Position numbers and translations under genes: made by a program
In this document: piece by piece, positions 12,501 to 23,848 of the stretch
How the letters are laid out: each line of letters opens with the position of its first letter
Numbering within the stretch: the stretch's first letter is position 1
DNA from: Bordetella genomosp. 1
GTDB lineage: Bacteria; Pseudomonadota; Gammaproteobacteria; Burkholderiales; Burkholderiaceae_B
DNA length: 64,000 bases
Assembly: GCF_002261335.1 (NCBI RefSeq)
Contig: NZ_NEVL01000001.1
Location: 1-64,000, forward strand
Reading direction: 5' to 3'
Notes under the pieces: model-generated
The model's database searches: none
What the model was told of the DNA's origin: nothing
The model's input: the letters and a program-made list of their open reading frames with translations, nothing else

Positions 12501-12504
<4 letters not shown>
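11506..12504 (+). CDS. ABC transporter ATP-binding protein, DppD/OppD type
   Basis: A 332-residue ATPase with Walker A GESGSGKS, signature LSGGMRQR, Walker [13 protein letters not shown], and the C-terminal peptide-transporter extension with [14 protein letters not shown], typical of OppD proteins that bind an iron-sulfur cluster or metal at these cysteines. I preferred the ATG at 11506 over the one at 11488 because GAGGAGG sits five bases before it. It overlaps the next ATPase by four bases. Confidence 0.94.
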
Positions 12505-13514
<1,010 letters not shown>

Positions 13515-13607
13515 GACCCCCGCTGCGCGCGGCCGGGGCGGATTACCGCCCGGCACGGCGCGGCGTTATGCTATTGAATTCGCTCTCACGATCGACGCCG
13601 GACCACC

Positions 13608-14807
13608 ATGAAAACCATCGACGAAATCGAACGCGCCCACGCCGACCTCACGGCGCTGCGACGCGACATCCACGCCCATCCCGAACTCGCGTTCGAAGAG
13701 ACCCGCACCTCCGCCCTGGTGGCGCAACGGCTGCGTGACTTCGGCCTCGAGGTGCACACGGGCCTCGGCAAGACCGGCGTGGTTGGCGTGCTGCGCGCCG
13801 GCAGCGGCGGCAAGACCATCGGCCTGCGCGCCGACATGGACGCGCTGCCGATGCCCGAGCACAACCGCTTCGCGCACGCCTCCACGATCGCCGGGCGCAT
13901 GCACGGCTGTGGCCATGACGGCCACACCACGATCCTGCTGGGCGCGGCCGAATACCTGGCGAAGCACCGCAACTTCGACGGCACCATCAACTTCATCTTC
14001 CAGCCCGCGGAAGAAGGCGGCAACGCCGGCGCGCGCGCGATGATGGAAGACGGACTGTTCGAGCGCTTCCCTTGCGACGCGATCTTCGGCCTGCACAACA
14101 TGCCCGGCATGCCGGTCAACCAGTTCGGCTTTCGCGCGGGCCCCATGATGGCGTCCAGCAATCGCTGGGACATCGTGATCAAGGGCGTGGGCGGCCATGC
14201 GGCGCAGCCGCACGGCGCGGTCGATCCGATCATCGTGGCGGCCGACATGGTGCACGCGCTGCAGACCGTGATCTCGCGCAGCCGCGATCCGCTCGACGCC
14301 GCCGTGCTGTCGATCACGCAGATCCATGCCGGCGACGCCTACAACGTGATCCCGGGCGAGGCCGTGCTGCGCGGCACGGTGCGCACCTACACCACCGCCG
14401 CGCTCGACAAGATCGAAGCCGACATGCGCCGCATCGCGACCACGCTGCCGCAGGTCTATGGCGGCACCGGCGAGCTGCAGTTCGTGCGCGCCTATCCGCC
14501 CCTGGTCAACTGGCCGGAGCAGACCGCGTTCGCCGCCGAGGTGGCGCGCTCGGTGTTCGGCGAGGAACACGTCAACACCAAGATCCCGCAGTTCATGGGC
14601 GCCGAAGACTTCTCCTTCTATCTCGAGAAGGTGCCGGGCTGCTATCTGTTCCTGGGCAACGGCGACGGCGACCACCGCGAGCAGAGCTATCACGGCATGG
14701 GTCCGTGCCAGCTGCACAATCCCAACTACGACTTCAACGACGCGCTGCTGCCGGTGGCGGCCACCTACTGGGTGAAGCTGGTCGAAGCATATATGCCCAA
14801 GGCATAA
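13608..14807 (+). CDS. M20 family amidohydrolase/carboxypeptidase, hippurate hydrolase-like
   Basis: A 399-residue metal-dependent amidohydrolase of the M20D group (HipO, IAA-amino acid hydrolase, N-acyl-amino acid hydrolase). The metal-binding parts are RADMDALPM near residue 77, MHGCGHDGHTT near residues 97-107 and PAEEGGNAGA near residues 132-141. There is no signal peptide, so it works in the cytoplasm. It starts 93 bases after the peptide-type ABC operon on the same strand, a context that suggests it splits an acylated or aryl amino acid imported by that transporter. The specific substrate is inference. Confidence 0.9.
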   Translation: MKTIDEIERAHADLTALRRDIHAHPELAFEETRTSALVAQRLRDFGLEVHTGLGKTGVVGVLRAGSGGKTIGLRADMDALPMPEHNRFAHASTIAGRMHGCGHDGHTTILLGAAEYLAKHRNFDGTINFIFQPAEEGGNAGARAMMEDGLFERFPCDAIFGLHNMPGMPVNQFGFRAGPMMASSNRWDIVIKGVGGHAAQPHGAVDPIIVAADMVHALQTVISRSRDPLDAAVLSITQIHAGDAYNVIPGEAVLRGTVRTYTTAALDKIEADMRRIATTLPQVYGGTGELQFVRAYPPLVNWPEQTAFAAEVARSVFGEEHVNTKIPQFMGAEDFSFYLEKVPGCYLFLGNGDGDHREQSYHGMGPCQLHNPNYDFNDALLPVAATYWVKLVEAYMPKA

Positions 14808-14906
14808 GCGCGCGCCCCGCACGGCGTGCGTGCGTGGGGCTGGACCGGCGGCAGGCGCCGTGGTCGGAGCCCCGCAGCACGCGGCTCGTGGCGCTAGTGT
14901 TCACTT

Positions 14907-14930
14907 ACAGGGCGGCTTCGGCCGCCCTGT
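14907..14930 (+). other. Stem-loop with TTCG tetraloop after the amidohydrolase gene
   Basis: ACAGGGCGGC and its complement form a perfect 10-bp stem closed by TTCG. No T-run follows on either strand, so a Rho-independent terminator is doubtful; it could protect a transcript end or act with Rho. Confidence 0.4.
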
Positions 14931-14952
14931 CGCATATGACGCCAGGCTTTGT

Positions 14953-15000
14953 GCAAACGCCGATTAATTCGTTTGCGGCATGCCGGCGCGTTTTCATAAT
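14953..15000 (+). promoter_or_regulatory. Predicted promoter/operator of the sulfonate-nitrate type ABC operon
   Basis: An inverted repeat GCAAACG-N10-CGTTTGC (14953-14976) is followed by CATAAT at 14995-15000 as a possible -10; TTTGCG (14972-14977) 17 bases upstream could be the -35. The dyad would then overlap the -35, as in repressor or activator sites. No regulator gene lies beside it. Confidence 0.4.
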
Positions 15001-15060
15001 GACTCGCTCCTGAAATCCATTCGGCCCCGTGTCCACACGCGGGCGACGACGGAGCGATAC

Positions 15061-16131
15061 ATGCCCCACCGCAATGCCCCGCACCCGGTCCAGACGCGCG
15101 AATCCCTGCGCGACCGCCTGACGCGCTATGCCACCTGCGCCGGCCTGGCCGTGCTGATCGGCACGTTGGCGCTGGCCGCGCCCACGCCCGCGCGTGCCGA
15201 AGGCCAGATCCGCATCGTCGAGCAGTACGGCATCGTCTACCTGCTGCTGAACGTGACGCGCGAACAGCAGCTGATCGAGAAGCACGGCAAGGCCGCGGGC
15301 CAGAACATCAAGGTTGAATGGAAGAAGCTCTCGGGCGGCGCCGCGGTGAACGACGCGCTGCTGTCGGGCGCGGTCGACATCGCCGGCGCCGGCGTGGGCC
15401 CGCTCCTGACCATCTGGGATCGCACGCACGGCAAGCAGAACGTGAAGGGCGTGGCCTCGCTGGGCAATTTCCCCTACTACCTCGTCACCAACAATCCCAA
15501 GGTCAAGAGCATCGCCGACTTCAGCGATCGCGACCGCATCGCGGTACCCGCGGTCGGCGTGTCGGTGCAGTCGCGCGTGCTGCAACTGGCCTCGTCCAAG
15601 GTCTGGGGCAAGGACCAATACAACAAGCTCGACGCGATCTCGGTGGCGGTGCCGCACCCGGACGCGGCGGCCGCCATCATCTCGGGCGGCACCGAGATCA
15701 CCGGCCACTTCGGCAACCCGCCGTTCCAGGAGCAGGAGCTCGCCGGCAACCCGAACGCGCGCATCGTGCTCAACTCGTACGACGTGCTGGGCGGCCCGAG
15801 TTCGTCGACGGTGCTGTTCGCCACGGAGAAATTCCGCAAGGACAATCCCAAGACCTACGCGGCATTCCAGGCCGCGCTGAAGGAGGCGGCCGAATTCGTG
15901 CGCGCCAACCCCGAGGCCGCCGCCGACATCTATCTCAAGACCACCGGCGCCAACACCGACCGCAAGCTGCTGCTGGACATCATCAAGAACCCGCAGGTGG
16001 AGTTCAAGCTACAGCCGCAGAACACCTACACGCTGGCCGAGTTCATGCACGGGGTGGGCGCGATCAAGAACAAGCCCGCCACCTGGCGCGATTACTTCTT
16101 CGACGACGCGCTGACCGCGCAGGGCAGCTGA
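15061..16131 (+). CDS. ABC transporter substrate-binding protein, NrtA/SsuA/TauA family
   Basis: A 356-residue periplasmic receptor of the nitrate/sulfonate/taurine (NMT1/THI5-like) family. A long signal region includes an Arg-rich start and a hydrophobic core (LAVLIGTLALAAP) ending in ARAEG near residue 46. The mature part shows the family features: AVNDALLSGAVDIAGAGVGP near residues 96-115, then NNPKVKSIADF and a CYAAFQAAL-like helix region. I chose the ATG at 15061. An ATPase and a permease follow in the usual set. The ligand (sulfonate, nitrate, or an organic nitrogen source) is not determined by the sequence. Confidence 0.9.
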   Translation: MPHRNAPHPVQTRESLRDRLTRYATCAGLAVLIGTLALAAPTPARAEGQIRIVEQYGIVYLLLNVTREQQLIEKHGKAAGQNIKVEWKKLSGGAAVNDALLSGAVDIAGAGVGPLLTIWDRTHGKQNVKGVASLGNFPYYLVTNNPKVKSIADFSDRDRIAVPAVGVSVQSRVLQLASSKVWGKDQYNKLDAISVAVPHPDAAAAIISGGTEITGHFGNPPFQEQELAGNPNARIVLNSYDVLGGPSSSTVLFATEKFRKDNPKTYAAFQAALKEAAEFVRANPEAAADIYLKTTGANTDRKLLLDIIKNPQVEFKLQPQNTYTLAEFMHGVGAIKNKPATWRDYFFDDALTAQGS

Positions 16132-16132
16132 G

Positions 16133-16972
16133 ATGGGATGGCGTGACGGCGCGAGCCCCGTGGCCGCCGGCCCGGCAGCGCACGGCCCGCTGCTGCGGGT
16201 CGACCGCGCCACGCTGGAATACAAGGCGGGCCAACGCCGCATCCGCGCCACGCACGAGGTGAGCTTCGACGTGTGGCCGCAGGATCGCTTCATCCTGCTC
16301 GGCCCGTCGGGCTGCGGCAAGTCGACGCTGCTCAAGGCGGCCGCGGGCTTCGTGGCACCCGTCTCGGGCGCGCTGCTGCTCGACGGCGTGCCCGTGCGTG
16401 CGCCGGGTCCGGACCGCGTGGTGGTGTTCCAGGAGTTCGACCAGCTGCCGCCCTGGAAAACCGTGAAGCAGAACGTCGCCTTCCCGCTGCGCACGGCACA
16501 CAGGCTGCCGCGCCGCGAGGCCGAGGAACGCGCCCTGCACTATCTCGACAAGGTGGGCCTTTCGGCCTTCGCCGATGCCTATCCGCACACGCTGTCGGGC
16601 GGCATGAAGCAGCGCGTGGCGATCGCGCGTGCGCTCGCGATGCAGCCGCGCATCCTGCTGATGGACGAACCCTTTGCGGCGCTCGACGCGCTCACGCGCC
16701 GCCGCATGCAGGAAGAGCTGCTGCGGCTGTGGGAGGACAGCCCCTTCACGTTGCTGTTCGTCACGCACTTCATCGAAGAGGCACTCATCATCGGCAACCG
16801 CATCCTGCTGCTGTCGCCGCATCCCGGCCGCGTGCGCGCCGAACTCAACGCCCATCAATACGGGCTGCACAGCCCCGGCTCGAGCGCCTTCCAGGCAGCC
16901 GCGCAGCGCATCCACACCCTGTTGTTCGGCGAAGCCGGGACGGCCGACGCGGCCGCGCGGCGCGCCGCCTGA
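16133..16972 (+). CDS. ABC transporter ATP-binding protein, SsuB/TauB/NrtD type
   Basis: A 279-residue ATPase with Walker A GPSGCGKST, signature LSGGMKQRVAIARALAMQP and Walker B ILLMDEPFAALD. The ATG at 16133 lies one base after the receptor stop; a second ATG five bases further is out of frame. It energises the transporter formed with the neighbouring receptor and permease. Confidence 0.93.
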   Translation: MGWRDGASPVAAGPAAHGPLLRVDRATLEYKAGQRRIRATHEVSFDVWPQDRFILLGPSGCGKSTLLKAAAGFVAPVSGALLLDGVPVRAPGPDRVVVFQEFDQLPPWKTVKQNVAFPLRTAHRLPRREAEERALHYLDKVGLSAFADAYPHTLSGGMKQRVAIARALAMQPRILLMDEPFAALDALTRRRMQEELLRLWEDSPFTLLFVTHFIEEALIIGNRILLLSPHPGRVRAELNAHQYGLHSPGSSAFQAAAQRIHTLLFGEAGTADAAARRAA

Positions 16973-16986
16973 AAGGATCGTCCCGC

Positions 16987-17862
16987 ATGTCGCTATCCGG
17001 AACCCTGCCCGACGGCCGTCCCGAGTATGAACGCGAGCTCGAACCCGTGCCGCCGCTCACGCTGGCGGCGCCCCTGCCGTGGCACGAGCGCCTGTGGGGC
17101 CACGCCGCGTTGCGCAAGACCCTGATCCTGGTGCTGCTCGCCCTCTTCTGGGAAGGGGCGGCGCGCTGGGCCGACAACGATCTGCTGCTGCCCGGCGCCT
17201 GGGCCACGGCGCAGGCGTTCGCGCAGGAACTGGCCAACGGCCAGTTGCCCGCGCGCGCGGCGCTTTCGCTCGCCGTGCTGCTCAAGGGTTATGTGGCCGG
17301 CGTGCTGCTCGCGTTCGTGCTCACCACGGCAGCCGTGTCCACGCGCTTCGGCCGCGATCTGCTGTCCACGCTCACCGCCATGTTCAACCCGCTGCCCGCC
17401 ATCGCGCTGCTGCCGCTGGCGATGCTGTGGTTCGGCCTGGGCGAAGGCAGCCTGGTGTTCGTGCTGATCCACTCGGTGCTGTGGGCCCTGGCCGTGAACA
17501 TGTACTCCGGCTTCCTGACGGTGTCGGAGACGCTGCGCATGGCGGGCCGCAACTACGGCCTGACCGGGCTGCGCTACGTGCTGGCGATCCTGGTGCCGGC
17601 GGCCCTGCCCGCGATCCTGTCCGGCCTGCGCATCGCGTGGGCCTTCGCGTGGCGCACGCTGATCGCGGCCGAGCTGGTGTTCGGCGCGTCCAGCGGCAAG
17701 GGCGGACTGGGCTGGTATATCTTCCAGAACCGCAACGAGCTCTACACCGACAAGGTGTTCGCCGGCCTCGCTGCCGTGGTGCTGATCGGCCTGCTTGTGG
17801 AAAACCTGGTGTTCGATACGCTGGAGCGATTCACGGTGCGCCGCTGGGGCATGCAGCGATGA
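16987..17862 (+). CDS. ABC transporter permease, SsuC/TauC type
   Basis: A 291-residue inner-membrane permease. It has a cytoplasmic N-terminus of about 40 residues, a first helix at TLILVLLALFWEGAARW, and the conserved loop RMAGRNYGLTGLRYVLAILVP of the taurine/nitrate permease group. The ATG at 16987 follows AAGGA. It is the last gene of the three-gene operon and is followed by a strong terminator at 17885. Confidence 0.92.
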   Translation: MSLSGTLPDGRPEYERELEPVPPLTLAAPLPWHERLWGHAALRKTLILVLLALFWEGAARWADNDLLLPGAWATAQAFAQELANGQLPARAALSLAVLLKGYVAGVLLAFVLTTAAVSTRFGRDLLSTLTAMFNPLPAIALLPLAMLWFGLGEGSLVFVLIHSVLWALAVNMYSGFLTVSETLRMAGRNYGLTGLRYVLAILVPAALPAILSGLRIAWAFAWRTLIAAELVFGASSGKGGLGWYIFQNRNELYTDKVFAGLAAVVLIGLLVENLVFDTLERFTVRRWGMQR

Positions 17863-17884
17863 AACCCGGCCCGGGTCGCGATCG

Positions 17885-17910
17885 AGGGAAGGCTGCGGCC
17901 TTCCCTTTTT
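17885..17910 (+). terminator. Intrinsic terminator of the three-gene ABC operon
   Basis: A 9-bp perfect stem (AGGGAAGGC with GCCTTCCCT) with loop TGCG, followed by five T residues, 23 bases after the permease stop codon. Confidence 0.88.
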
Positions 17911-17939
17911 GTTGGATTCTATGAGACTCGCGTGTCGCT

Positions 17940-17976
17940 ATAGCGCACTGCTATTGGACGTATTGCAGCAATCAAA
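17940..17976 (+). promoter_or_regulatory. OxyR-type operator upstream of katG
   Basis: Four tetramers with exact seven-base spacing: ATAG (17940), CTAT (17951), ATTG (17962), CAAA (17973). The OxyR consensus is ATAG-N7-CTAT-N7-ATAG-N7-CTAT; the first two match fully and the last two keep half or more. The site ends just before the -35 position of the predicted katG promoter, the usual place for activation by OxyR. The oxyR gene is not in the window. Confidence 0.75.
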
Positions 17977-18005
17977 TATCTGGTGTCGCGGTCCTCGCGT
18001 ATAGT
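17977..18005 (+). promoter_or_regulatory. Predicted katG promoter
   Basis: TATAGT at 18000-18005 is a good -10. The position 17 bases upstream (TATCTG, 17977-17982) is a poor -35, as expected for a promoter that depends on an activator. Transcription from here would give a leader of about 200 bases (to 18209) in which I see no gene. Confidence 0.55.
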
Positions 18006-18020
18006 CGGTCGCACCGGTAG

Positions 18021-20471
<2,451 letters not shown>

Positions 20472-20503
20472 GGCGCCGCGCCGGCATCCGCCGGCAGGGT
20501 GCG

Positions 20504-20545
20504 GGCCCCGGACCGCTGGCGCGCAGCCAGCCTCCGGGGCCTTTT
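20504..20545 (+). terminator. Intrinsic terminator of katG
   Basis: An outer 9-bp stem (GGCCCCGGA with TCCGGGGCC) encloses an inner CTGGC/GCCAG stem, followed by four T residues. It lies in the convergent gap with the acyl-CoA dehydrogenase gene. Confidence 0.8.
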
Positions 20546-20568
20546 CATTGCCGGCCGGGCGCGAGCCG

Positions 20569-21714
20569 TCATTGCCGTTGCGGGAAGCTGCGCTCGAACA
20601 CGCCCTCGGCGATGCGGTTCTTCAGGATCTCGATCGAGCCGCCCGCGATCATCCAGCCGCGGCAACGCCGCACGCAGTACTCCACCAGCGATTCGCGGCT
20701 GTAGCCCATGCCGCCCATCACCTGCAGCGCGTCGTTGGCCACCTCGAAGCCGATCTGGTTGCAGTAGGCCTTGGCGATGGCGGTCTCGGTGGCGTCCGGG
20801 AAGCCGGTGTCGGCGTGCTGCGCGGCGCGGTAGAGCAGCAGTTGGGCGGCGTCGAGCTTGATGCGCATGTCGGCGAATTTCCATTGCAGCCCCTGGAATT
20901 CGCACAGCAGCTTGCCGAACTGCTTGCGTTGCAGCGCCCAGCCGCGCGCCTCCTCGAACGCGTAGCGGCCGAGCGCGAGCGAGCGCGCGGTGTTGCCGAT
21001 GCGTTCCACGTTGAAGCCGGCGATCTGCTTCTTGAAGCCGCCCTCGCCCAGCACGAGCTGCGCGTCGGGGATATAGACGTTGTCGAAGTGGATCTCGGCC
21101 CAGGCCTCATCCGACATGAAGGTGGAGCGCTTGCCGAGCCGCACGCCCTGCGCGCGCGTCTCGATCAGCACCGAGCCGATACCCTGGGTGCCGGGGCCAA
21201 AGCGCACGTAGGCCAGGATGAGGTCCGCGTGCGGGCCATGCGTGGTGAAGATCTTGGTGCCGTTGATGCGCCAGCCCTCCCCGTCGCGCGTCGCGCGGGT
21301 CGTGAGTTCGGTGACGGCGGAGCCCGCATCGGGTTCGGTCATGCCCACCGCGATCAGCATCTCGCCCGCGAGCAGGCGCTTGAGATACGTTTCCTTCTGC
21401 TGCGCGGTGCCGTATTCGGCCAGCACGCGGATCGCGCCGAAGTTGCCGGCCTGCACCACGTCGGCGCTGCGCGGACACACCGAGGCCACCGTCTCGATCG
21501 CGATGACGGCGTCCATGAGCGATCCGCCCATGCCGCCATCGGCCTCGTTCATCGTGATGCCGAGCAGGCCCTGCGCCGCCATGCCGCGCGCCACGTCCCG
21601 GGGATAGTCGTCGGCATGGGCGCGTGCCAGCGCGTCGGGCTTGAGCGTTTTCTCGGCATAGCGGCGCACGGCCGTCTGGAAGTCGCGTTGTTCGGGAGTG
21701 AGGTCGAAGTCCAT
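20569..21714 (-). CDS. Acyl-CoA dehydrogenase family protein with altered catalytic-base motif
   Basis: A 381-residue flavoprotein of the acyl-CoA dehydrogenase family, which normally desaturates acyl-CoA at the alpha-beta bond and passes electrons to ETF. It has the N-terminal LTPEQRDFQTAVRRYAEKTL helix, the flavin region MTEPDAGSAVTEL near residues 120-132, and the C-terminal substrate region. Where many members have a catalytic glutamate in EGT, this one has AGGSIEI near residue 363. A GGS there is, from memory, also seen in CaiA-like enzymes, so the base may lie elsewhere or the reaction may differ. I chose the ATG at 21714, preceded by AAGGAA. It is the last gene of a minus-strand operon with a CoA ligase and an MmgE/PrpD protein. 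Confidence 0.9.
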   Translation of the reverse strand: MDFDLTPEQRDFQTAVRRYAEKTLKPDALARAHADDYPRDVARGMAAQGLLGITMNEADGGMGGSLMDAVIAIETVASVCPRSADVVQAGNFGAIRVLAEYGTAQQKETYLKRLLAGEMLIAVGMTEPDAGSAVTELTTRATRDGEGWRINGTKIFTTHGPHADLILAYVRFGPGTQGIGSVLIETRAQGVRLGKRSTFMSDEAWAEIHFDNVYIPDAQLVLGEGGFKKQIAGFNVERIGNTARSLALGRYAFEEARGWALQRKQFGKLLCEFQGLQWKFADMRIKLDAAQLLLYRAAQHADTGFPDATETAIAKAYCNQIGFEVANDALQVMGGMGYSRESLVEYCVRRCRGWMIAGGSIEILKNRIAEGVFERSFPQRQ

Positions 21715-21742
21715 GGGGAGTTCCTTGTGTCGGATGCGGGGT

Positions 21743-23830
21743 TCAGGACGCCAGGCGCAGCAGGCCATCGACGGCCACCACGCCATCGGCGCAGACGAAG
21801 AGCGGATTGATCTCGGCCTCGGCCACGCGTGCATCGGTGCACGCCGCCAGCTGCGATACCGCGACCAGCGCGCGGGCCAGCGCCGCGCAATCGCCTTCGG
21901 GCAGGCCACGGAAGCCGCGCACGAGCCGGGTGTGCCGCACCGCGCGGATCATGTCCCAGGCGCCCGCCTCGTCGATGGGGGCGAGGCGCAACGCGATGTC
22001 GGGCGCGAGTTCGGCGTGGATGCCGCCGGCACCGAGCAGCACGGTGGGGCCGGCGAGCGGATCGTCGCGATAGCCCACGATGAACTCGGCCAGGCCGCGC
22101 CGGAACTCCTGCACCAGGATGCCGTCGCAGCGTGCGCCCGGGGCGTGGCGCGCGACATTGGCCCGGATCTGCGCAACGGCCGCCTGCAGCGCATCCGCGT
22201 CGGCGAGATTCACGCGCACCGCGCCGATCTCGGTCTTGTGGGCGATGTCGGGCGAGCTGATCTTGGCCACCACCGGGTAGCGCAGCGCGTGCTGCAGCGC
22301 GTCGGGATCCAGCAGCGCGGCGCGGGCCACGGGCACGCCCAGCGCGGCGAACACCTGGCTGGCCTGGTGCTCGGTCAGCATGCCGCTGCGCGGCAGCGGT
22401 GCGGGCCAGGCCCAGGGCCGCGCGTCGGCGGGAGCGCGGCCGGGGTCGCCGAGCAGGGCCGCGAGCGCGTCGGCGCAGGCTTCGGGCGTGCGGAACGCGG
22501 CGATGCCGGCGGCCTGCAGGCGCGCCAGCGATTCGGGCGCGTCGGGCGCGAGAAATACCGCGAGCGGCTTGTCCACAGGCTTGTCGGCGGCCTCCAGCGG
22601 CGCCACCACCAACTGCGGATGGAACTGCGCCGACGAACCCGCGACGCTCAGCACGGCATCGCACCAGTCGGCGCGCAGCAACGCGTCGAGCAGCGCGCGA
22701 TACTGCGCGCTGGTGGCGGCCAGCGTGAGGTCGATGATGGGCGTTTCGCGCAGCTTCAGGCCCCGCTCGGCCATGGCCGCGATGAACGCGGGCGGCGGCG
22801 CCACCGCGTCCAGGCCGCGCAGGCCCAGGTTGTCCACCACGGTGGCCGCGCCGCCGCCGGTGGTGGTGATCACCGCCACGCGCGGCGCCTGCGTGCGGAT
22901 GCGCCGGCTCGCGTGATAGCGGCGCGCCAGCGGCGCGAGCTCGAACAGGGCCTCGAGCGTGCGCACCCGCATCACGCCATGCGCGCGCAGAAAGGCATCG
23001 ACCGCCGCGTCATTGCCGGCGAGCGCGCCGGTATGCGTGCTCGCCAGCGCATCGCCCTGCGCCGATTGCCCGAGCTTGTAGGCGATGACCGGCTTGCCGG
23101 CGGCGCGCGCGCGTTGCAGGGCACGCGCCAGCGTGGGCGCGTCGCGCAGGGTTTCGAGAAACAGCAGGATCACGCGGGTTTCCGCGTCGTCCACCAGCGC
23201 GTCGACCACCTCGCCCACGCTGATGTCGGCCTCGTTGCCGACCGAGACGGAGCGCGCGAAGCCGAAGCCGCGTGCCGCGGCACGCGACAGCAGCGAGCCC
23301 ATCATCGAGCCGCTCTGCGACACCAGGCTGAGTTCGCCCGGGATCAGGTCTTCTGCCTCGAACGCGGCGTTGACCGACAGGATCGCGCCGCTGTGCAGGT
23401 TGGCGCAGCCGATGCTGTTCGGTCCCAGCACGCGCAGGCCCAGTTCGCGCGCCCGCCGCACCAGCGCCTCCTGGCGCGCACGGCCGGCCTCGTCGGTCTC
23501 GGCAAAGCCGTCGGAATAGATGGTGACCACGCGGGCCCCGGCCCGTGCGCAGGGTTCGAGCAGGCTTTCGACCTGCGCGCCCGGCACCATGATGAAGGCG
23601 TGCTCGATCGGCTCGGGCAAGGCCTGCAACGACGGCCACGCGGGCTCGCCCAGCACGCTGTCGCGTGCCGGATTGATGGGATAGAGGCGACCGGCGTAGC
23701 GGTGCTTGCGCATGAAGCGCAGCGGCCGCGCGGTGTTCTTGGCGGGGTCGGCCGACGCGCCCACCAGCGCGATGCTGGCGGGCGCGAGCAGGGCCTGGGC
23801 GCACAGCGCGCGCGGGGAATCTTGAGTCAT
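21743..23830 (-). CDS. Acyl-CoA synthetase, ADP-forming (fused alpha-beta type)
   Basis: A 695-residue single-chain enzyme of the NDP-forming acyl-CoA synthetase family, which makes an acyl-CoA with ATP, ADP and phosphate through a phosphohistidine. The order is a CoA-binding Rossmann domain (IALVGASADPAKNTARPL, residues 19-36), succinyl-CoA-ligase-like domains with the phosphohistidine segment STHTGALAGND near residue 265, and an ATP-grasp domain from about residue 470 (LTEHQASQVFAALGVPVARA). It lies between the acyl-CoA dehydrogenase and MmgE/PrpD genes with gaps of 28 and 18 bases, so all three are surely one operon. It probably activates the carboxylic acid that the dehydrogenase then acts on; the acid is unknown. 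Confidence 0.9.
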   Translation of the reverse strand: MTQDSPRALCAQALLAPASIALVGASADPAKNTARPLRFMRKHRYAGRLYPINPARDSVLGEPAWPSLQALPEPIEHAFIMVPGAQVESLLEPCARAGARVVTIYSDGFAETDEAGRARQEALVRRARELGLRVLGPNSIGCANLHSGAILSVNAAFEAEDLIPGELSLVSQSGSMMGSLLSRAAARGFGFARSVSVGNEADISVGEVVDALVDDAETRVILLFLETLRDAPTLARALQRARAAGKPVIAYKLGQSAQGDALASTHTGALAGNDAAVDAFLRAHGVMRVRTLEALFELAPLARRYHASRRIRTQAPRVAVITTTGGGAATVVDNLGLRGLDAVAPPPAFIAAMAERGLKLRETPIIDLTLAATSAQYRALLDALLRADWCDAVLSVAGSSAQFHPQLVVAPLEAADKPVDKPLAVFLAPDAPESLARLQAAGIAAFRTPEACADALAALLGDPGRAPADARPWAWPAPLPRSGMLTEHQASQVFAALGVPVARAALLDPDALQHALRYPVVAKISSPDIAHKTEIGAVRVNLADADALQAAVAQIRANVARHAPGARCDGILVQEFRRGLAEFIVGYRDDPLAGPTVLLGAGGIHAELAPDIALRLAPIDEAGAWDMIRAVRHTRLVRGFRGLPEGDCAALARALVAVSQLAACTDARVAEAEINPLFVCADGVVAVDGLLRLAS

Positions 23831-23848
23831 GGCGTAAGTCCCGAAGCG

